NCBI GenBank assembly: GCA_026874595.1 | Contig: CM049318.1 | Coordinates: 37,721,956-37,785,955, forward strand | DNA: 64,000 nt | Origin: Sipunculus nudus | Taxonomy: Eukaryota > Annelida > Sipuncula > Golfingiida > Sipunculidae | Reading direction: 5' to 3' | In this document: positions 37,193-48,569 of the stretch, one piece after another | Layout: every line of letters starts with the position of its first letter | How positions within the stretch are numbered: the stretch's first letter is position 1 | Notes under the pieces: generated by a model | Told to the model about the DNA's origin: nothing | Databases searched by the model: none | Seen by the model: the letters and a program-made list of their open reading frames with translations, nothing else | Translations under genes and position numbers: made by a program

Positions 37193-37745
37193 TGTCTTCG
37201 TAATGGGGGCTCCTCCAACGTGACGGTAAACTTTGTGGCACAAGGAATCAGCTCACCAAAGTGTAACTCCTGGGATTATTAGTCTTGTTCTGATAGCAGA
37301 ACGCTCTTAAGGGAGGGTGTATTAGGGTGACATTAAAGCCGACCGAACTGTCTCTCTAGTGAAGCTTGCTTTCCTAGCGAAGCGGTTGGTACGCCCGACT
37401 TGTGCGCCACCGACGTGGGTTCGAATCCCGCATCGGCCCAGTTTTTTACCCTGAAAAATTTGTCTTCGTAACAAAATTGGGGTTCGTCCGGGATGACAGT
37501 AAATTTTGTGGCCCAGGGAGTAGCTCGCCAAAGTGTAACTCCTGGGATAATTAGTCTTTTATGATGGCAGAACGCTTTTAAGAGGGGGTGTGGTATTGGG
37601 TGACATAAAAGCGGACCGAACTGTCTCGCTAGTGAAGCATGCTTTTCTAGCGAAGCGGTTGGTACGCCGGAGTGCGCCACCGACATGGGTTCGAAACCCG
37701 GATCGGCCCAGTATTTTCCCCTGAAAAATTTGTCTTCGTAACAAT
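37193..37745 (+). repeat. ~270-bp unit with a tRNA-like core, tandemly duplicated
   Basis: TTTGTCTTCGTAA begins at about 37193, 37458 and 37731, giving two units of 265 and 273 bases. Each has TTTGTGGC(A/C)CA..GG, CCAAAGTGTAACTCCTGGGA, then a tRNA-like part: A box TAGCGAAGCGGTTGG (37375; second near 37648) and B box GGTTCGAATCC (37418-37428; second GGTTCGAAACC at 37688). The A-B spacing of 43 nt is that of a tRNA. The acceptor stem does not pair, so this is a SINE or pseudo-tRNA rather than a tRNA gene. Confidence 0.7.
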
Positions 37746-37749
37746 GCGA

Positions 37750-38594
37750 TCAGATATCCAACACTATAAAGGGAATTTTACTAAAAGAAAGTTGAAGAGC
37801 CTTTCATTTTGCACATGATGGGGTGGGGGGGGGGGGGTGGTTGGTAGATAGCAACAAACTTTAATGGTTGGTCTAGTTTATCTGAAATGTAAAGACATGG
37901 TGTAAAACCTGACGAGAATATTTGTTTCATCATCGTGCATTTAAGCGCAGCTTTCGAAATGGCACGTGTCACTCTGACAGCGCGATAGATTCTCTAACGT
38001 TAGAGGGGTACATGTGGCGCCATTTTGGATAAAAACAAACAGCTTTGCTGAACTTTTCCATGTGACATTTTATGTCGTTCAGTCAGAACATTTTATGTCA
38101 TTGATATCCTACAGGAATTATCAGTAAAAGCAATACTTTTATGGGAAAGATAAAATTTACGAATAATACATACAAACACAAGGGACAAATGCTAAATACA
38201 GATAGTGGACCGGCGAAGGACACAACGCGTACATGTTCGTGATGCTGTAACGTAATTATATCTCTTGAGTTTGACTCTGTTATCCTTGCGCTGCACGTTT
38301 GAGTAAAAAATATGTCGTACTTTGGGAAATGGTTACATTTAGTGCCGTTCATTCATGCTGTTCGCTGCGTGGTTTATATTCACCACGGTTTGTCTTGGGA
38401 TGACCGGACACCCGGGAATGTAGTCTGACTCCATTATCGTGTTACGACTTAAGGTCATGTGATTGTATCTTCCCATGATAACCTGCTCGGAGCACACGGA
38501 TGTTTACTTGAACATTTCATGTAGCTGGTGATAATAATATGCAAGGCCAAAGTATGCCCTGCATATTGTCATGGTCATATCCTTTTAACGTTTC

Positions 38595-38661
<67 letters not shown>

Positions 38662-40107
38662 CATGTGTTTATATATAAATATACAATGTTACTTGTTTTA
38701 AATAACTGTGATTACTACATAATGTATATTGTCCTCCGAGGTTATAAACTAGAGATTAAAATCAAAGGAATTTAAATGACTGTAAATGCAGCGATTAAAA
38801 TTAATCGATTATAGCATGCCTGATTGGTTTATCGATTCAATGCATCGAATTTTCGATACATTGTTACAGCCATAACAGAGCCATCTTATCTTAACTATCT
38901 TGATATTTGGTGCAAATTTAACCTTGCCTCAGAACATTTACCTCATAGAGGAATCTGACATGGTAAAAACACTTGGATCAGAACCTTATCTAGGTCCACA
39001 CGACAAACATGATTCCTCCCTGGCCAGTGTTTTACCCCTTATCAGAGTTCCGTGGAATTTGGTTTACGTTCAATAGTTTTACACATAATACCTCTGTAAA
39101 TAAACCTGGCCCCAAAATGATAAATAATATCGCCTATGTTCAATTGCCATATATCTCTACCTTGAAAAACGCCACATCTGGTGAGACGGAGAGTGCTGTT
39201 TCAAGAGACAAATAAACACCAGATCAAAGAACTCTAAATGCAGATGCGACGACTGGTACTCGTAGGAACTCCTCATAATAAACTTTATCTCATGTCACTC
39301 AGTACACACCTGATAAGCAAGGCTAATTGAATAGAAATAATTTAAAAACCGCTGGGAAACTTTTTTTCTATTTAATATGTTTTCCACTTCAGTATTCATT
39401 ACCCGGAACCGGCTGATACCTGTAGAGGTGAAAAGCCCTCCCTGCGTTATAAAATTGTAATTCTCCAGGTCACGGGTACTTCTTAGGATTCTGAACTATG
39501 AGCCAAAGTGTAGTCAAACCGAAATGTCAAAGAACCAGTGTGTAAGCTCCTACTTGTTACCCTGTGGATATATAGCGTCCCCTTGTGACCCTATACCTCC
39601 AATTATGCCTCGTTCTGATAATCATTCCCGTCAGGCCTCTCGAAATGACCCGGTATCCGTACTTTCGCCCGGAATGAGATTTGGAGCTAGTCGCGGAGAC
39701 TTTTTCAGCCTTCAAAGGGCAAGCCTGTTAAGACTGACTCTTGTTTTGGGAAATAAGTGGCTCGCTGAGGTCGTACTTAGCTTTCACCTCAGGTAATGAC
39801 GGAAAATGTGGGGGTGGGGCTACCGGCAAAACAACGCATCTATCCCTGGATTCAATCTTGTATTGAGACTAGCAATATTCTGGAAGTTGTACTTGCCTCC
39901 AGCGACATGTTAACCGTCATTGAAGCCAGCCAGTATACATTCCAACACAATGTAGAGCTTCTGCCCGGAACTAACGTACTGTTTTTTTTGTTTTTTTTTT
40001 TTTGCGGCTAACTAAAATTTCTAATGGAACATAAAAATAATCCGGCTTTCCCCCTGGTGAGGTGTATACAACGCTGTAAAATGATGTGGTTCACATTAAT
40101 TCTAGAT
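37750..40107. other. Intron 2, middle part
   Basis: A poly-G run near 37820 and one (TA)n tract; no gene. Confidence 0.5.
38598..38652. repeat. (TA)n microsatellite
   Basis: About 55 bases of (TA)n. Confidence 0.95.
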
Positions 40108-40462
40108 ATTTGCCTCCACCAGGAGGGTATAGGTTCATTTTCGTTCGTGTGTGTTTGTGTGCGGGTGTATTTGTGTGTTTGCTCACAATCATGAACGGAA
40201 TCTCATGAAATTTTCAGGCCATTTCGGGAATGGGCCAGTGAAAAATCGATTTGATTTTGGTGTGGATCAGGCACATGATCCGGATTCAGGAACGTCACCA
40301 AGGAATATTCACAAATGTATTGTCACTTATGCAAGAATGAACCTGGGCAAATGGGTCGAATAAATATATGCATGCAAACACGGTTTTGGGAGCATCCCAC
40401 AACAAGGACCCCTTCATGGCGGAGGCTTTCATGCCTTAGAATGCAGAATTCTAGTTCCAAAT
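40108..40462 (-). repeat. CCTCC-ended dispersed repeat, inverted full-length copy
   Basis: Runs from TTTGCCTCCACCAGGAGGGT through GATCCGGATTCAGGAACGTC to ATGGCGGAGGC and CTTAGAATGCAGAATTC, as the reverse complement of the copy at 23685. Confidence 0.75.
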
Positions 40463-41491
40463 ACAATGTAATTTTTACTGATGTGGCATACCCCACGTGT
40501 AAGGACACAAACGTATACACACAAAGAACGGACTAAACACAAGTAATTAAAAATGACAAACTAACTGATACGATTTGAACATATCAAAATTTTGTTTGAC
40601 TAAGATGGGTTTATATTTTGCAAGGTATAAACGTAGATGCGCATTTTCATCGTATATACAAAGCCGTAAGCATGTTACAAACGATTGTGTGTTTGCATTT
40701 TAGTTAATATCCAAATTTTGAAGAAAAATAAATATTATAATCTTCAACACGTTAACCCACACCCCGTAAAGTTTGACTACGTTATGCAAAGACATTTAAG
40801 AGAATAGCAGTTGAGAAAGAGAAAATCCTCATGTTCTTCGTGAAAGGTGCCTCAAAATATCCTTTTTTGATTTGTATATTTAAAAAAATGTCCCTTATAA
40901 GGGACAGGAGACCCCTTCCCATACCCACCCCGTGGACCTGCAATCAAATTGACAATAAACAAAAACAAAAAAAAGTATGGCTTCAGCTTTATTCATATAC
41001 GTGAAATAAAAGAATATATAAAAAAAATATACTTTTCATAGGTTGAACATATATTACGTGATAAAATAATAAAATATTCAATGATGAATTAAAAATATTA
41101 GAAAAAGATGCGTTTTGGTAGATATTTAAAAATTTTGAATAGAAGCTGGTTGCCAGATTGCACTATAACGCACTACATGGTCATTAACAAACTGGCGTCT
41201 CCGAAAAGACGAAATCTGTGTCAATTTTTTTATCGAATTTTTGTTAAAAAATATGAATATTTTTATAGATGGAAAAGTTGTTAAACAGATCTTGAGACAT
41301 ATAAAAACATGGGTCATCTGGATTTCCCTGTTGATCTTGTCGTGGTTTACTGTTTATTTTAGATAAATTATCCCTGAAGCAACTGCATTTCTACCCGTTT
41401 GCACTTACTGCACAATTGTGCTTATACTTTATCCAAGGCAAGGGAGTAGCCAGAATTGAGGAAGGGGAGGGGGCCGATATATTTTTCAAAG

Positions 41492-41509
41492 GCAATTGAA
41501 GCATAAATA

Positions 41510-41561
<52 letters not shown>

Positions 41562-41584
41562 GGCAATTGAAGCATAAATATTCA

Positions 41585-41633
<49 letters not shown>

Positions 41634-41645
41634 TATATATATATA
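41492..41645. repeat. Duplicated (TA)n block beside the solo LTR
   Basis: AAAGGCAATTGAAGCATAAATATT occurs twice (41488, 41560), each time followed by (TA)n. The LTR begins 24 bases after the block. Confidence 0.85.
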
Positions 41646-41668
41646 AACACACACATGTTTATATATAT

Positions 41669-42527
41669 TGTTATAGATGTCTCTTTTATTGTATGCAGCA
41701 GTGTGTTTGTTCAGCGCTAGCGTTGTCAGTTGCTGTGACGGCATAGCCCGGCCGACGCGTTGGGTCTCACGTGTAAACAGCGGTCATGCTAGTCTGGGGC
41801 TTTCTCGCCTGGCCGAGCCGAGCCAGCCCACGTGTGAACCCTAATATGTATAAACACAGCGATGTTGTTCTAGATGTTTCCTGTAACGCGTGTGTACTGT
41901 GTATCATGTTAGGTTCTTTGGATTGTACGAGAAATGGAAAGTTCTCGGCTTGAGGTGAAAGTTATAAATAAGGGGCTGTGTTTTAGAGCAGAGGAGAGAG
42001 GAGAGAAATATTCCAGCGGACACAGAAACGTGTAAGTCAGTTGTAGACCTTTTCCGATAAGTGCGGCAATTATAGATTTTCTTCTAAATTTGTCACAGAT
42101 CTTCTATAGTCTTCAGTTTGCTTTCGGGATTATAACAAGAATTGACTGGTTTTGTGGATGAACTGGACTGTTATTCTCTGAGAAGAATTATGTGAACTGT
42201 TCATCTGGGTTGTACGTTATAAAGAAATTGTTGTCGCTGTGACAGTGGTGGTATCCAGGTACTGTACACTTTATTTATATGCTTGTATCGATTTACTGTT
42301 GAAATGTTGTTTTTCTGTGAAATTGTATTGATTAAGTGTATTGTAATATTAGGATTGTCATAAGAATAAATTATAATTATTTGTTAACAAAAAAACACTG
42401 ACTTCTTTATTCATTCCCCTAGACATTTCACGCTGCCTAGTGTTACAGAATTTGATTTTTTTTATCTCTATTACAAAATTTATGTTCGTCACGACTACGT
42501 GATCTGCTGATATTAGGTTCCGTAACA
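41669..42527 (+). mobile_element. Solo LTR of an LTR retrotransposon (859 bp)
   Basis: Begins TGTTATAG and ends CCGTAACA: TG...CA termini within a 5-bp inverted repeat TGTTA/TAACA. ATAT flanks both sides (41665-41668, 42528-42531), a 4-bp target duplication, though the left flank is itself TA-rich. Inside are a TATAAATA box (41963-41970) and an AATAAA signal (42365-42370), ordered as in U3-R-U5. No gag or pol sequence lies on either side, so this is what LTR-LTR recombination would leave. Ty3/Gypsy or BEL type is likely. A shorter reading ending at GTTACA 42448 is possible but gives no target duplication. Confidence 0.65.
41963..41970 (+). promoter_or_regulatory. TATA box of the solo LTR
   Basis: TATAAATA, followed about 30 bases on by a purine-rich stretch where transcription would start. 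It is followed 400 bases later by AATAAA, as expected for an LTR. Confidence 0.4.
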
Positions 42528-42763
42528 ATATGACACCTCACGTCTTGTTTCCAATATGAAATACCAGTTGTACAAGATGAATAAATAAAAATATCATATT
42601 TGCAGGATCAAACATAATGGATTATAATTAAACAATACATTAATTAGTGCATTGCTTTATATTGAATAAGTCCAAAATCTCTGGATTCCAGTGAAAGGGA
42701 TTTCATAATTGTGTTTTAGAAAATTTAATCATTTATAGATTAAGTGTAAGTCCTGCCCCCCTT

Positions 42764-42845
42764 CAACCAAGACCAATGGTTCAACCAAAACCACTGGTTC
42801 AACCAAGACCAATGGTTCAACCAAGACTACTGGTTCAACCTAAGC
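42764..42845 (+). repeat. 18-bp minisatellite, about 4.5 units
   Basis: CAACCAAGACCAATGGTT repeats with A/T and AA/GA variation. In one frame it reads as alternating T-K-T-N-G-S and T-K-T-T-G-S and ends at TAA; no longer open frame supports a gene. Confidence 0.85.
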
Positions 42846-45800
42846 TGTGAACATGTGCGCAAAAACCAAACGTATAACCAAACTTTGGTTATAGGCCTTC
42901 ACACGCCCTTGGGCCAGTAAGTGGAGTTTTATCCTACCTGGATTTTACAAAAACATATTTTTTTCGGGCTAATGGCCGGCAACCAGGCCGATTTATGTGT
43001 TCAAAGTATACCATTTCCAAGCGTGGTCATGGTATAACAAAACCAGATAACATTCCAAAATTAATGTTGTTTTCATGCATTCATAACAATAATGACGTCA
43101 TAATTGATGTCATGGTATTTAGATCCTCACCTCAGCAGAGAAATTGTTTACTTCCCGGCCTGCCTTGCGCCCCGTTCAAGGCTAAGAAGCAAGTAAAACC
43201 CAAGATAAGCACTGGTTGATAACAAATGTCTGATTTCCTGCAAATTTACTAACATCTCATGCACCAGAACTTTCTGGAAAATTAATATAAACTACTATGG
43301 CTGACCTGTTGTCAAGGTAACGCTCGTTGGTTTCTAACGTCTTCCGATCCCGATTTGAGGTATTTCACTTGTCTCTCTTATAATTCTGCACACGTCCAAT
43401 GCTGAAAGTTCTCCTTCCGCCATCGTCTGGTTTAGAAGATACCATGCATCACCCCTATTGTCGGCAGCAGTCACGGGAAAGGTCTGAATCTAACATTTAT
43501 GTGTAAAGTTTTATATCCATCACTCTGCAAGCCATATAGATAAACCAGATTCTCAACTGAATATCTATGGATTCAGACACTTTTGGAATTTTTATTTTAA
43601 TAATGTTCGTAAAATGTTACCAGTCAAACGGGTCATGATTTAGAATAATATTTTCGAAACTAATCCTTGTTGCGACATATTATCCAAGACTTCGAGTGAC
43701 TGATTTTCATTTAATAATAAATGCTAAAAATTCTGTCATATGATTTCACTTATGGGAAATAATTATTCATAACGTCATTAAAAGTCCATCAGCGTTTTCC
43801 AGATGTCTGACTGCCGCCAAGTAGGATCCGAGTGGAATCCAATAATCCAGTTTAAATGCCTTATGAAAGTCATGAAATTACAACAAACATAAATGTTGAT
43901 CACTCTTTCGTCCTTCTCACATTTTGACCGTTGATTGACAACATCCCGAGATGAACTGATTTACTTTACTCAACGACAGCGTGCCTATGGTTATACGGTA
44001 ATATCATTAAAATAATAATTATTATATTTTTATAATATATATTATTATAATATTATTTTTTTCTAAATATTGATTACATTTTTATCTGACATTATATTTA
44101 ATCATGTATAATTAACTATCATTAAAAAGGAAAATTCATTATATTTTTAATATTAACAAGTGCCTCAAAGCACTTAAAGTTTCCCACATCGTGTTGAACT
44201 ATATAAGTCTGGAATCAATAATGCGTAATATCCCCAAACCTTGACATGGCCCGCTTTTTGAATATACGTAGAAAAATGAGTTGGATTTTTTTTTTAAAAA
44301 TGAATGATAAGCTTTTAAGTTTAAGTTTTTTAACTTGGAGCTTTTAGAATTTAAACAACACAGATATGAACAAGCGACAGGTCTGACACACGCAGACACT
44401 GAAATTGAAAATACCATTTCAACTGTTATTCTACATAAATGGCTGTCATGGTTGTCGCAAAGAAATGTGCCTGTAAAAAACTATGCAAAAACATGACATC
44501 AGTACTAGATTTCACATGTTATATGCAATCACCGAAATCGTAAACTTTTGTGACTGCTGGGTAATTTGCATGAAGTAGCCATTCATTTGTTTCACACTTG
44601 TTCAGTTTAACTTGCACGAATATACTATTCACCATAAAAGTTAAAGTTTAAATATTATCTGACAAATTAGGCCTGATCAGAACACACCATTTGACCTCAC
44701 AGAGAGTAGGCCACCTCAGCTGACGCCATCTGCAGGCCAAAATATGACAGTAAAATGATCAAAAAGTCTGCCAATTTTTTAATGGCTGGTGCAGCGATTC
44801 ATGAGATAACAGAAATCCAAAACTGTTGTGATCAACATAATACAAAGTTCTGTGGAAACATTGTAAAAATAATTCCTTTCAATATTGTATTTATTTAATT
44901 CCCATTGCACCAAGAAATACTTGAATATGATTTGAAGACTAGTGTTTTCATGGTTACTGACTTATCTTAAGGCAAGACCATTTTGCATCGCAGAACGTAT
45001 TTCAAAAGAGTTAGCGCCAAATGCAGGTTTTACTCGATGTCATTCATGTGATTTCAAAGATTTCGTAGGTATTTGTTTTCATAGGTAATACCTAAGACGC
45101 TGTCCATATTATTTGTCCTTCCGCTTACGGTGGGGACAAATTATCAAGGAATATTATTCATTATTATTCTTTGTAGTAGAAGTAGTAGTTATAGTAGTAG
45201 CAGTTGTTGTTGTTTTTGTTGTTGTTATTGTTTTTTTCTCGGGAGAAGTAGAGGCTACTTGTTTAACAGTGTTCTGGTTCATTTAAAAATGTACAGTAAT
45301 GTATGCCTTTTTCATGAATTATTCCGGTTGGCTGTAATAATCTCCCTTTTTTGGTAAAAGTCGATTGGGTTAAAGTAAAGCTATTTACATTTGCTCTCGT
45401 GCAATGGAACTGCATCCACCGTTGCCGTCCATCGTCTGTCACAAATTACCCAAAAGCTCTGTGGCAGTCATGGAATTTTACAAAAATAAGCTTTTGGTTG
45501 CGCCAACTATGTTGACCTACTTTCTTCAAGATAAAAATGTCATTTCCTCTTTTTCTTAGATAAGTCATAAATCTGAACACTTTAGTTTTCATGTCAAATT
45601 CTTAAGGTCGAACGAAACTAAGTTAGTAAGAATTGAATTGATTTATTTTCGAAATCATGTCTTCATGGAAATTTATATTTTATGATTTCGTGGAATTGCA
45701 TATACAGTGTAATGACCATCACCAAATATTCGAAGAATAATTGCACGGTTGATTATGCGACTGGTAAACAGGTGATAGCTATGGATTGTGCCGCCTATAT

Positions 45801-45884
45801 ATTAAACTACTTCTGAAATGTATTTTCCAATTTCATAGTCAGAAGCGGGTCCGGTGTGTGTGTGTGTGTGAGTCGGGGGGGGGG
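42846..45884. other. Intron 2, later part
   Basis: AT-rich with a self-complementary AT stretch near 44015-44060 and a TAG/GTT triplet patch near 45180-45235. A TGACGTCA palindrome lies near 43092. No gene. Confidence 0.5.
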
Positions 45885-46056
45885 GGTTGTCAAGGCCCCC
45901 TTGACCCCCTTTCAGCCAGAGCAACCTATTTAAGTGTTTGGACAAATATTTGCGGTCTAGACACCCCTTTTCCGTAGAGCTTTTTTTTCAGGTTTTGCCT
46001 CTAGTCCCCCTGAGTTGGACCCCTTCTCTCCCTAAATCCTGGATCCACCCCTGGAA
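45885..46056 (-). repeat. Same dispersed repeat, inverted copy 2
   Basis: Begins CAAGGCCCCCTTGACCCCCT and ends AAATCCTGGATCCACCCCTG, the complement of the opening block of the other copies. Confidence 0.7.
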
Positions 46057-46309
46057 AGGTTAATTTCACGACTCCCCGCTATCATGTAAAGTTTGACACA
46101 GATTGAACGTTATGCCCATGAGTGTTTTTTTTTATGCGGCGCTGCCTAACAGCCCCTAGGATGACCACGTCAAAGTAGACAACATTCAGATCTATGGAGA
46201 CGCGCGATGATACACTATAAAATACGCAATAGTTAAAATGCCGTTGTCAACAATGCCTATCCAATCATGCAATTCAGCCTCAAACAACGTCATCTTTATC
46301 TATCTTATT

Positions 46310-46367
46310 TTTATTCTTATTTTTCTTCTTCTTCTTCTTCTTATCATTATTATCATTATTATTTTTA

Positions 46368-46411
<44 letters not shown>

Positions 46412-46448
46412 ATTATTATTCTTTTTCTTCTTCTTCTTATTATTATTA

Positions 46449-46489
<41 letters not shown>

Positions 46490-46495
46490 TTTATC
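46310..46495. repeat. (TTA)n/(TTC)n microsatellite
   Basis: A compound triplet tract. The poly-Ile and poly-Tyr/Ser open frames across it are low-complexity translations. Confidence 0.95.
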
Positions 46496-46967
46496 GTCGT
46501 AAAGCGACCGGGGCTCATAAAAGCACTTTGTGGTCTGACCAGAAGGAAAACAATTCAGCGTCGCCTGATGAAAAAATTCTTCCTTCAGTTACAGCTAATT
46601 TAATGTGTTTGCCTTGGCTTTTGCAGTGGTGTTACAGGAAACCGTTACATTTTAAAAAATACGTCGGTTTATCATTCATAAAACGAATACTCATCTAACG
46701 AATACTTATTTTAGGGATCATAAATAATTATCCCCGACGCTGTTTCATTTAGCTCTGTATTAGCTGAGGTTTTTAAGTAGATTAATCAAGTGAATGGCTG
46801 TTTGTGGTTAGCTAAACGGTGTTCTGTTTCATGCAGACATGCAATGTATATTCTAACCGATGCTTTTTCATGAATTACAATTAATATCTCAGCTTCTGTA
46901 CGCTGTGGTCCAGGGATATAGCACAGGACTCAAAACCAGGGGACCTAGGGACGGTGAGATTTTTTTA

Positions 46968-47010
46968 TACCCCCTCCCCCCCCCCCCCCACACACACACA
47001 CACACACCAG
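46968..47010. repeat. Poly-C and (CA)n tract
   Basis: About 17 C followed by (CA)n, inside a possible decayed SINE (46905-47120). Confidence 0.9.
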
Positions 47011-47577
47011 GGTAGAGTGCTCTGCATGCTTAATGGGGAAAATGTGCCTAACAACCGTGTACTGCTGACATGGCGTATTTTGGGGTTATGACCCATCACT
47101 GGGGGTTGATTACACACCCCGAAAGTCAGTGGTGCGATAAACAACCCGAAATGGAATTCTTTAAAATGTAAAGACTTAAGTAAAGAATTAGATAAGATAA
47201 CCCTCAAAATTGGAGGCGAATACCTAAAATAAAATAGTTGAAAAAAAACTCACCTTCCATGTGAATGTTTTCGAGGTTGGTTACAGTGTCGATGGTACTT
47301 AATTATCTAAAGATGGCTACGTCTAGGTAGGATAGATTCCCATTCAGACACGTGCAGTGAAATTTCAAACGCTGAACCGGACAGTATTTCAGCTTGATTC
47401 CTTAACATTTTCTCATTGAATTATACATTGATTTAGGGACTCTTTCCTAAAGTTGATCTAAAGTTGTTTAAAAAAACATGGAGAAGTAAAATACAGCTAT
47501 TGCCAAGGTCAGCTTCAAACATGGTCATGTTTATTTTTATTATTATTTTTATTATTATTATTATTATTATTAAGTTG

Positions 47578-47580
47578 TAA

Positions 47581-47619
<39 letters not shown>

Positions 47620-47622
47620 AAG
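47578..47622. repeat. (TAG)n microsatellite
   Basis: About 14 TAG units, 150 bases upstream of exon c. Confidence 0.95.
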
Positions 47623-47775
47623 CATTAGTAAAAGTAGTTTATTTTTTTAATATTTATCATTTTTATATTTATTATTAATATACGGATTATGGTGGATATT
47701 GCTTAATCTAATAACTTTCATAATGTTCACCGCGTAATATTCATGATCCTGATTTTTTTTGTTCTGTGATTTCAG

Positions 47776-47827
47776 GTTTTACTCCAATTGATCTCAGCTC
47801 ATGTGGTCAGGAGAAGGGCTGTTTTAG
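47776..47827 (+). CDS. Exon c: Reeler-DOMON linker (52 nt)
   Basis: The acceptor is TGTGATTTCAG and the donor TTTAG|GTAAGG, a consensus 5' splice site. The exon enters in phase 1 and leaves in phase 2, both matching its neighbours. It encodes GFTPIDLSSCGQEKGCFR. The pattern of two cysteines with 'C-G-x-x-K-G-C-F/-R' just before a DOMON domain is typical of FRRS1-like proteins, where this strand starts the DOMON fold and carries a disulphide cysteine. The exon sits alone between introns of 13.6 and 10.3 kb and would be missed by most ab initio predictors. Confidence 0.75.
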
Positions 47828-48163
47828 GTAAGGAACATTTCTAATGGACATTTAATTGTTATTTATATAACACGGAGGATGCATTTTAAGGGTGAGAAGA
47901 AGCGTCACTGTGGCATAGATCTAGCAAAATATTACTTATCCATTACCTAATCATATTACACAGAGATATGTGGAAGATGCATTACTGGATTATTCTGCCT
48001 CAAACCTCATTTTTGTGATCGGAAACACTGTTATTCTTTGTAATCACGAATGACTGACGGCTGTTTGATCGTTTTTGTGTAAAACGGGCAGTGTGAGAAG
48101 GAGTATCATGTCTCCAAGGTTTTTGTTGCCATGGTGTATCATTACACCCAGGCAGTTGAAACA

Positions 48164-48545
48164 ATACCCTCCGGACGCCAGGGGTCGTTTCTACTTTTTT
48201 CTACTCTATGGAGTTATTCCAGTTTGGAATTGTGAGGATGGCCGGAACTACCTGCCGAAACTGCCAAACTTCAAAATCAATATTTCTTACATTTGAAGGA
48301 AATACTTTTTATTTACATTTCACATGTGCATGCTTACTTAATATTACATATTCTGTGAATCCCTCATCATAAAAACACCCATGTTTGAGAAATCTGCCTT
48401 GAAACAATTCTTATCCAACGTGCTTGAACAGACTATTATATTACCTAGGCCATCAGTGTATGCAGAAACCCTGGTGTATTGTGGGCTGCTGATTTTGAAG
48501 CCCAAAAACCCTAAACAGCGGAGTCCGATTCTTCGCAGTTGCTCC
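48164..48545. repeat. Second copy of the same dispersed repeat, without insertion
   Basis: Aligns with 12276-12544 and 13078-13150. Downstream text includes TGTATTGTGGGCTGCTG and AAACAGCGGAGTCCGATTCT. No coding frame of note. Lies in intron 3. Confidence 0.6.
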
Positions 48546-48569
48546 CCCTCAGGATTACCCTAACTCTTC

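Noticed and set aside
37368-37440. Functional tRNA gene
   Set aside because: A and B boxes and T arm are good, but the acceptor stem does not pair and the unit sits in a longer duplicated repeat.
46238-46698. Poly-Ile and Tyr/Ser-rich open frames of 120-143 codons
   Set aside because: They cross a (TTA)n/(TTC)n tract; all frames there are open only because of low complexity.
46905-47120. Possible SINE around the poly-C/(CA)n tract
   Set aside because: An A-box-like start is visible but no convincing B box, and no second copy lies in the window.
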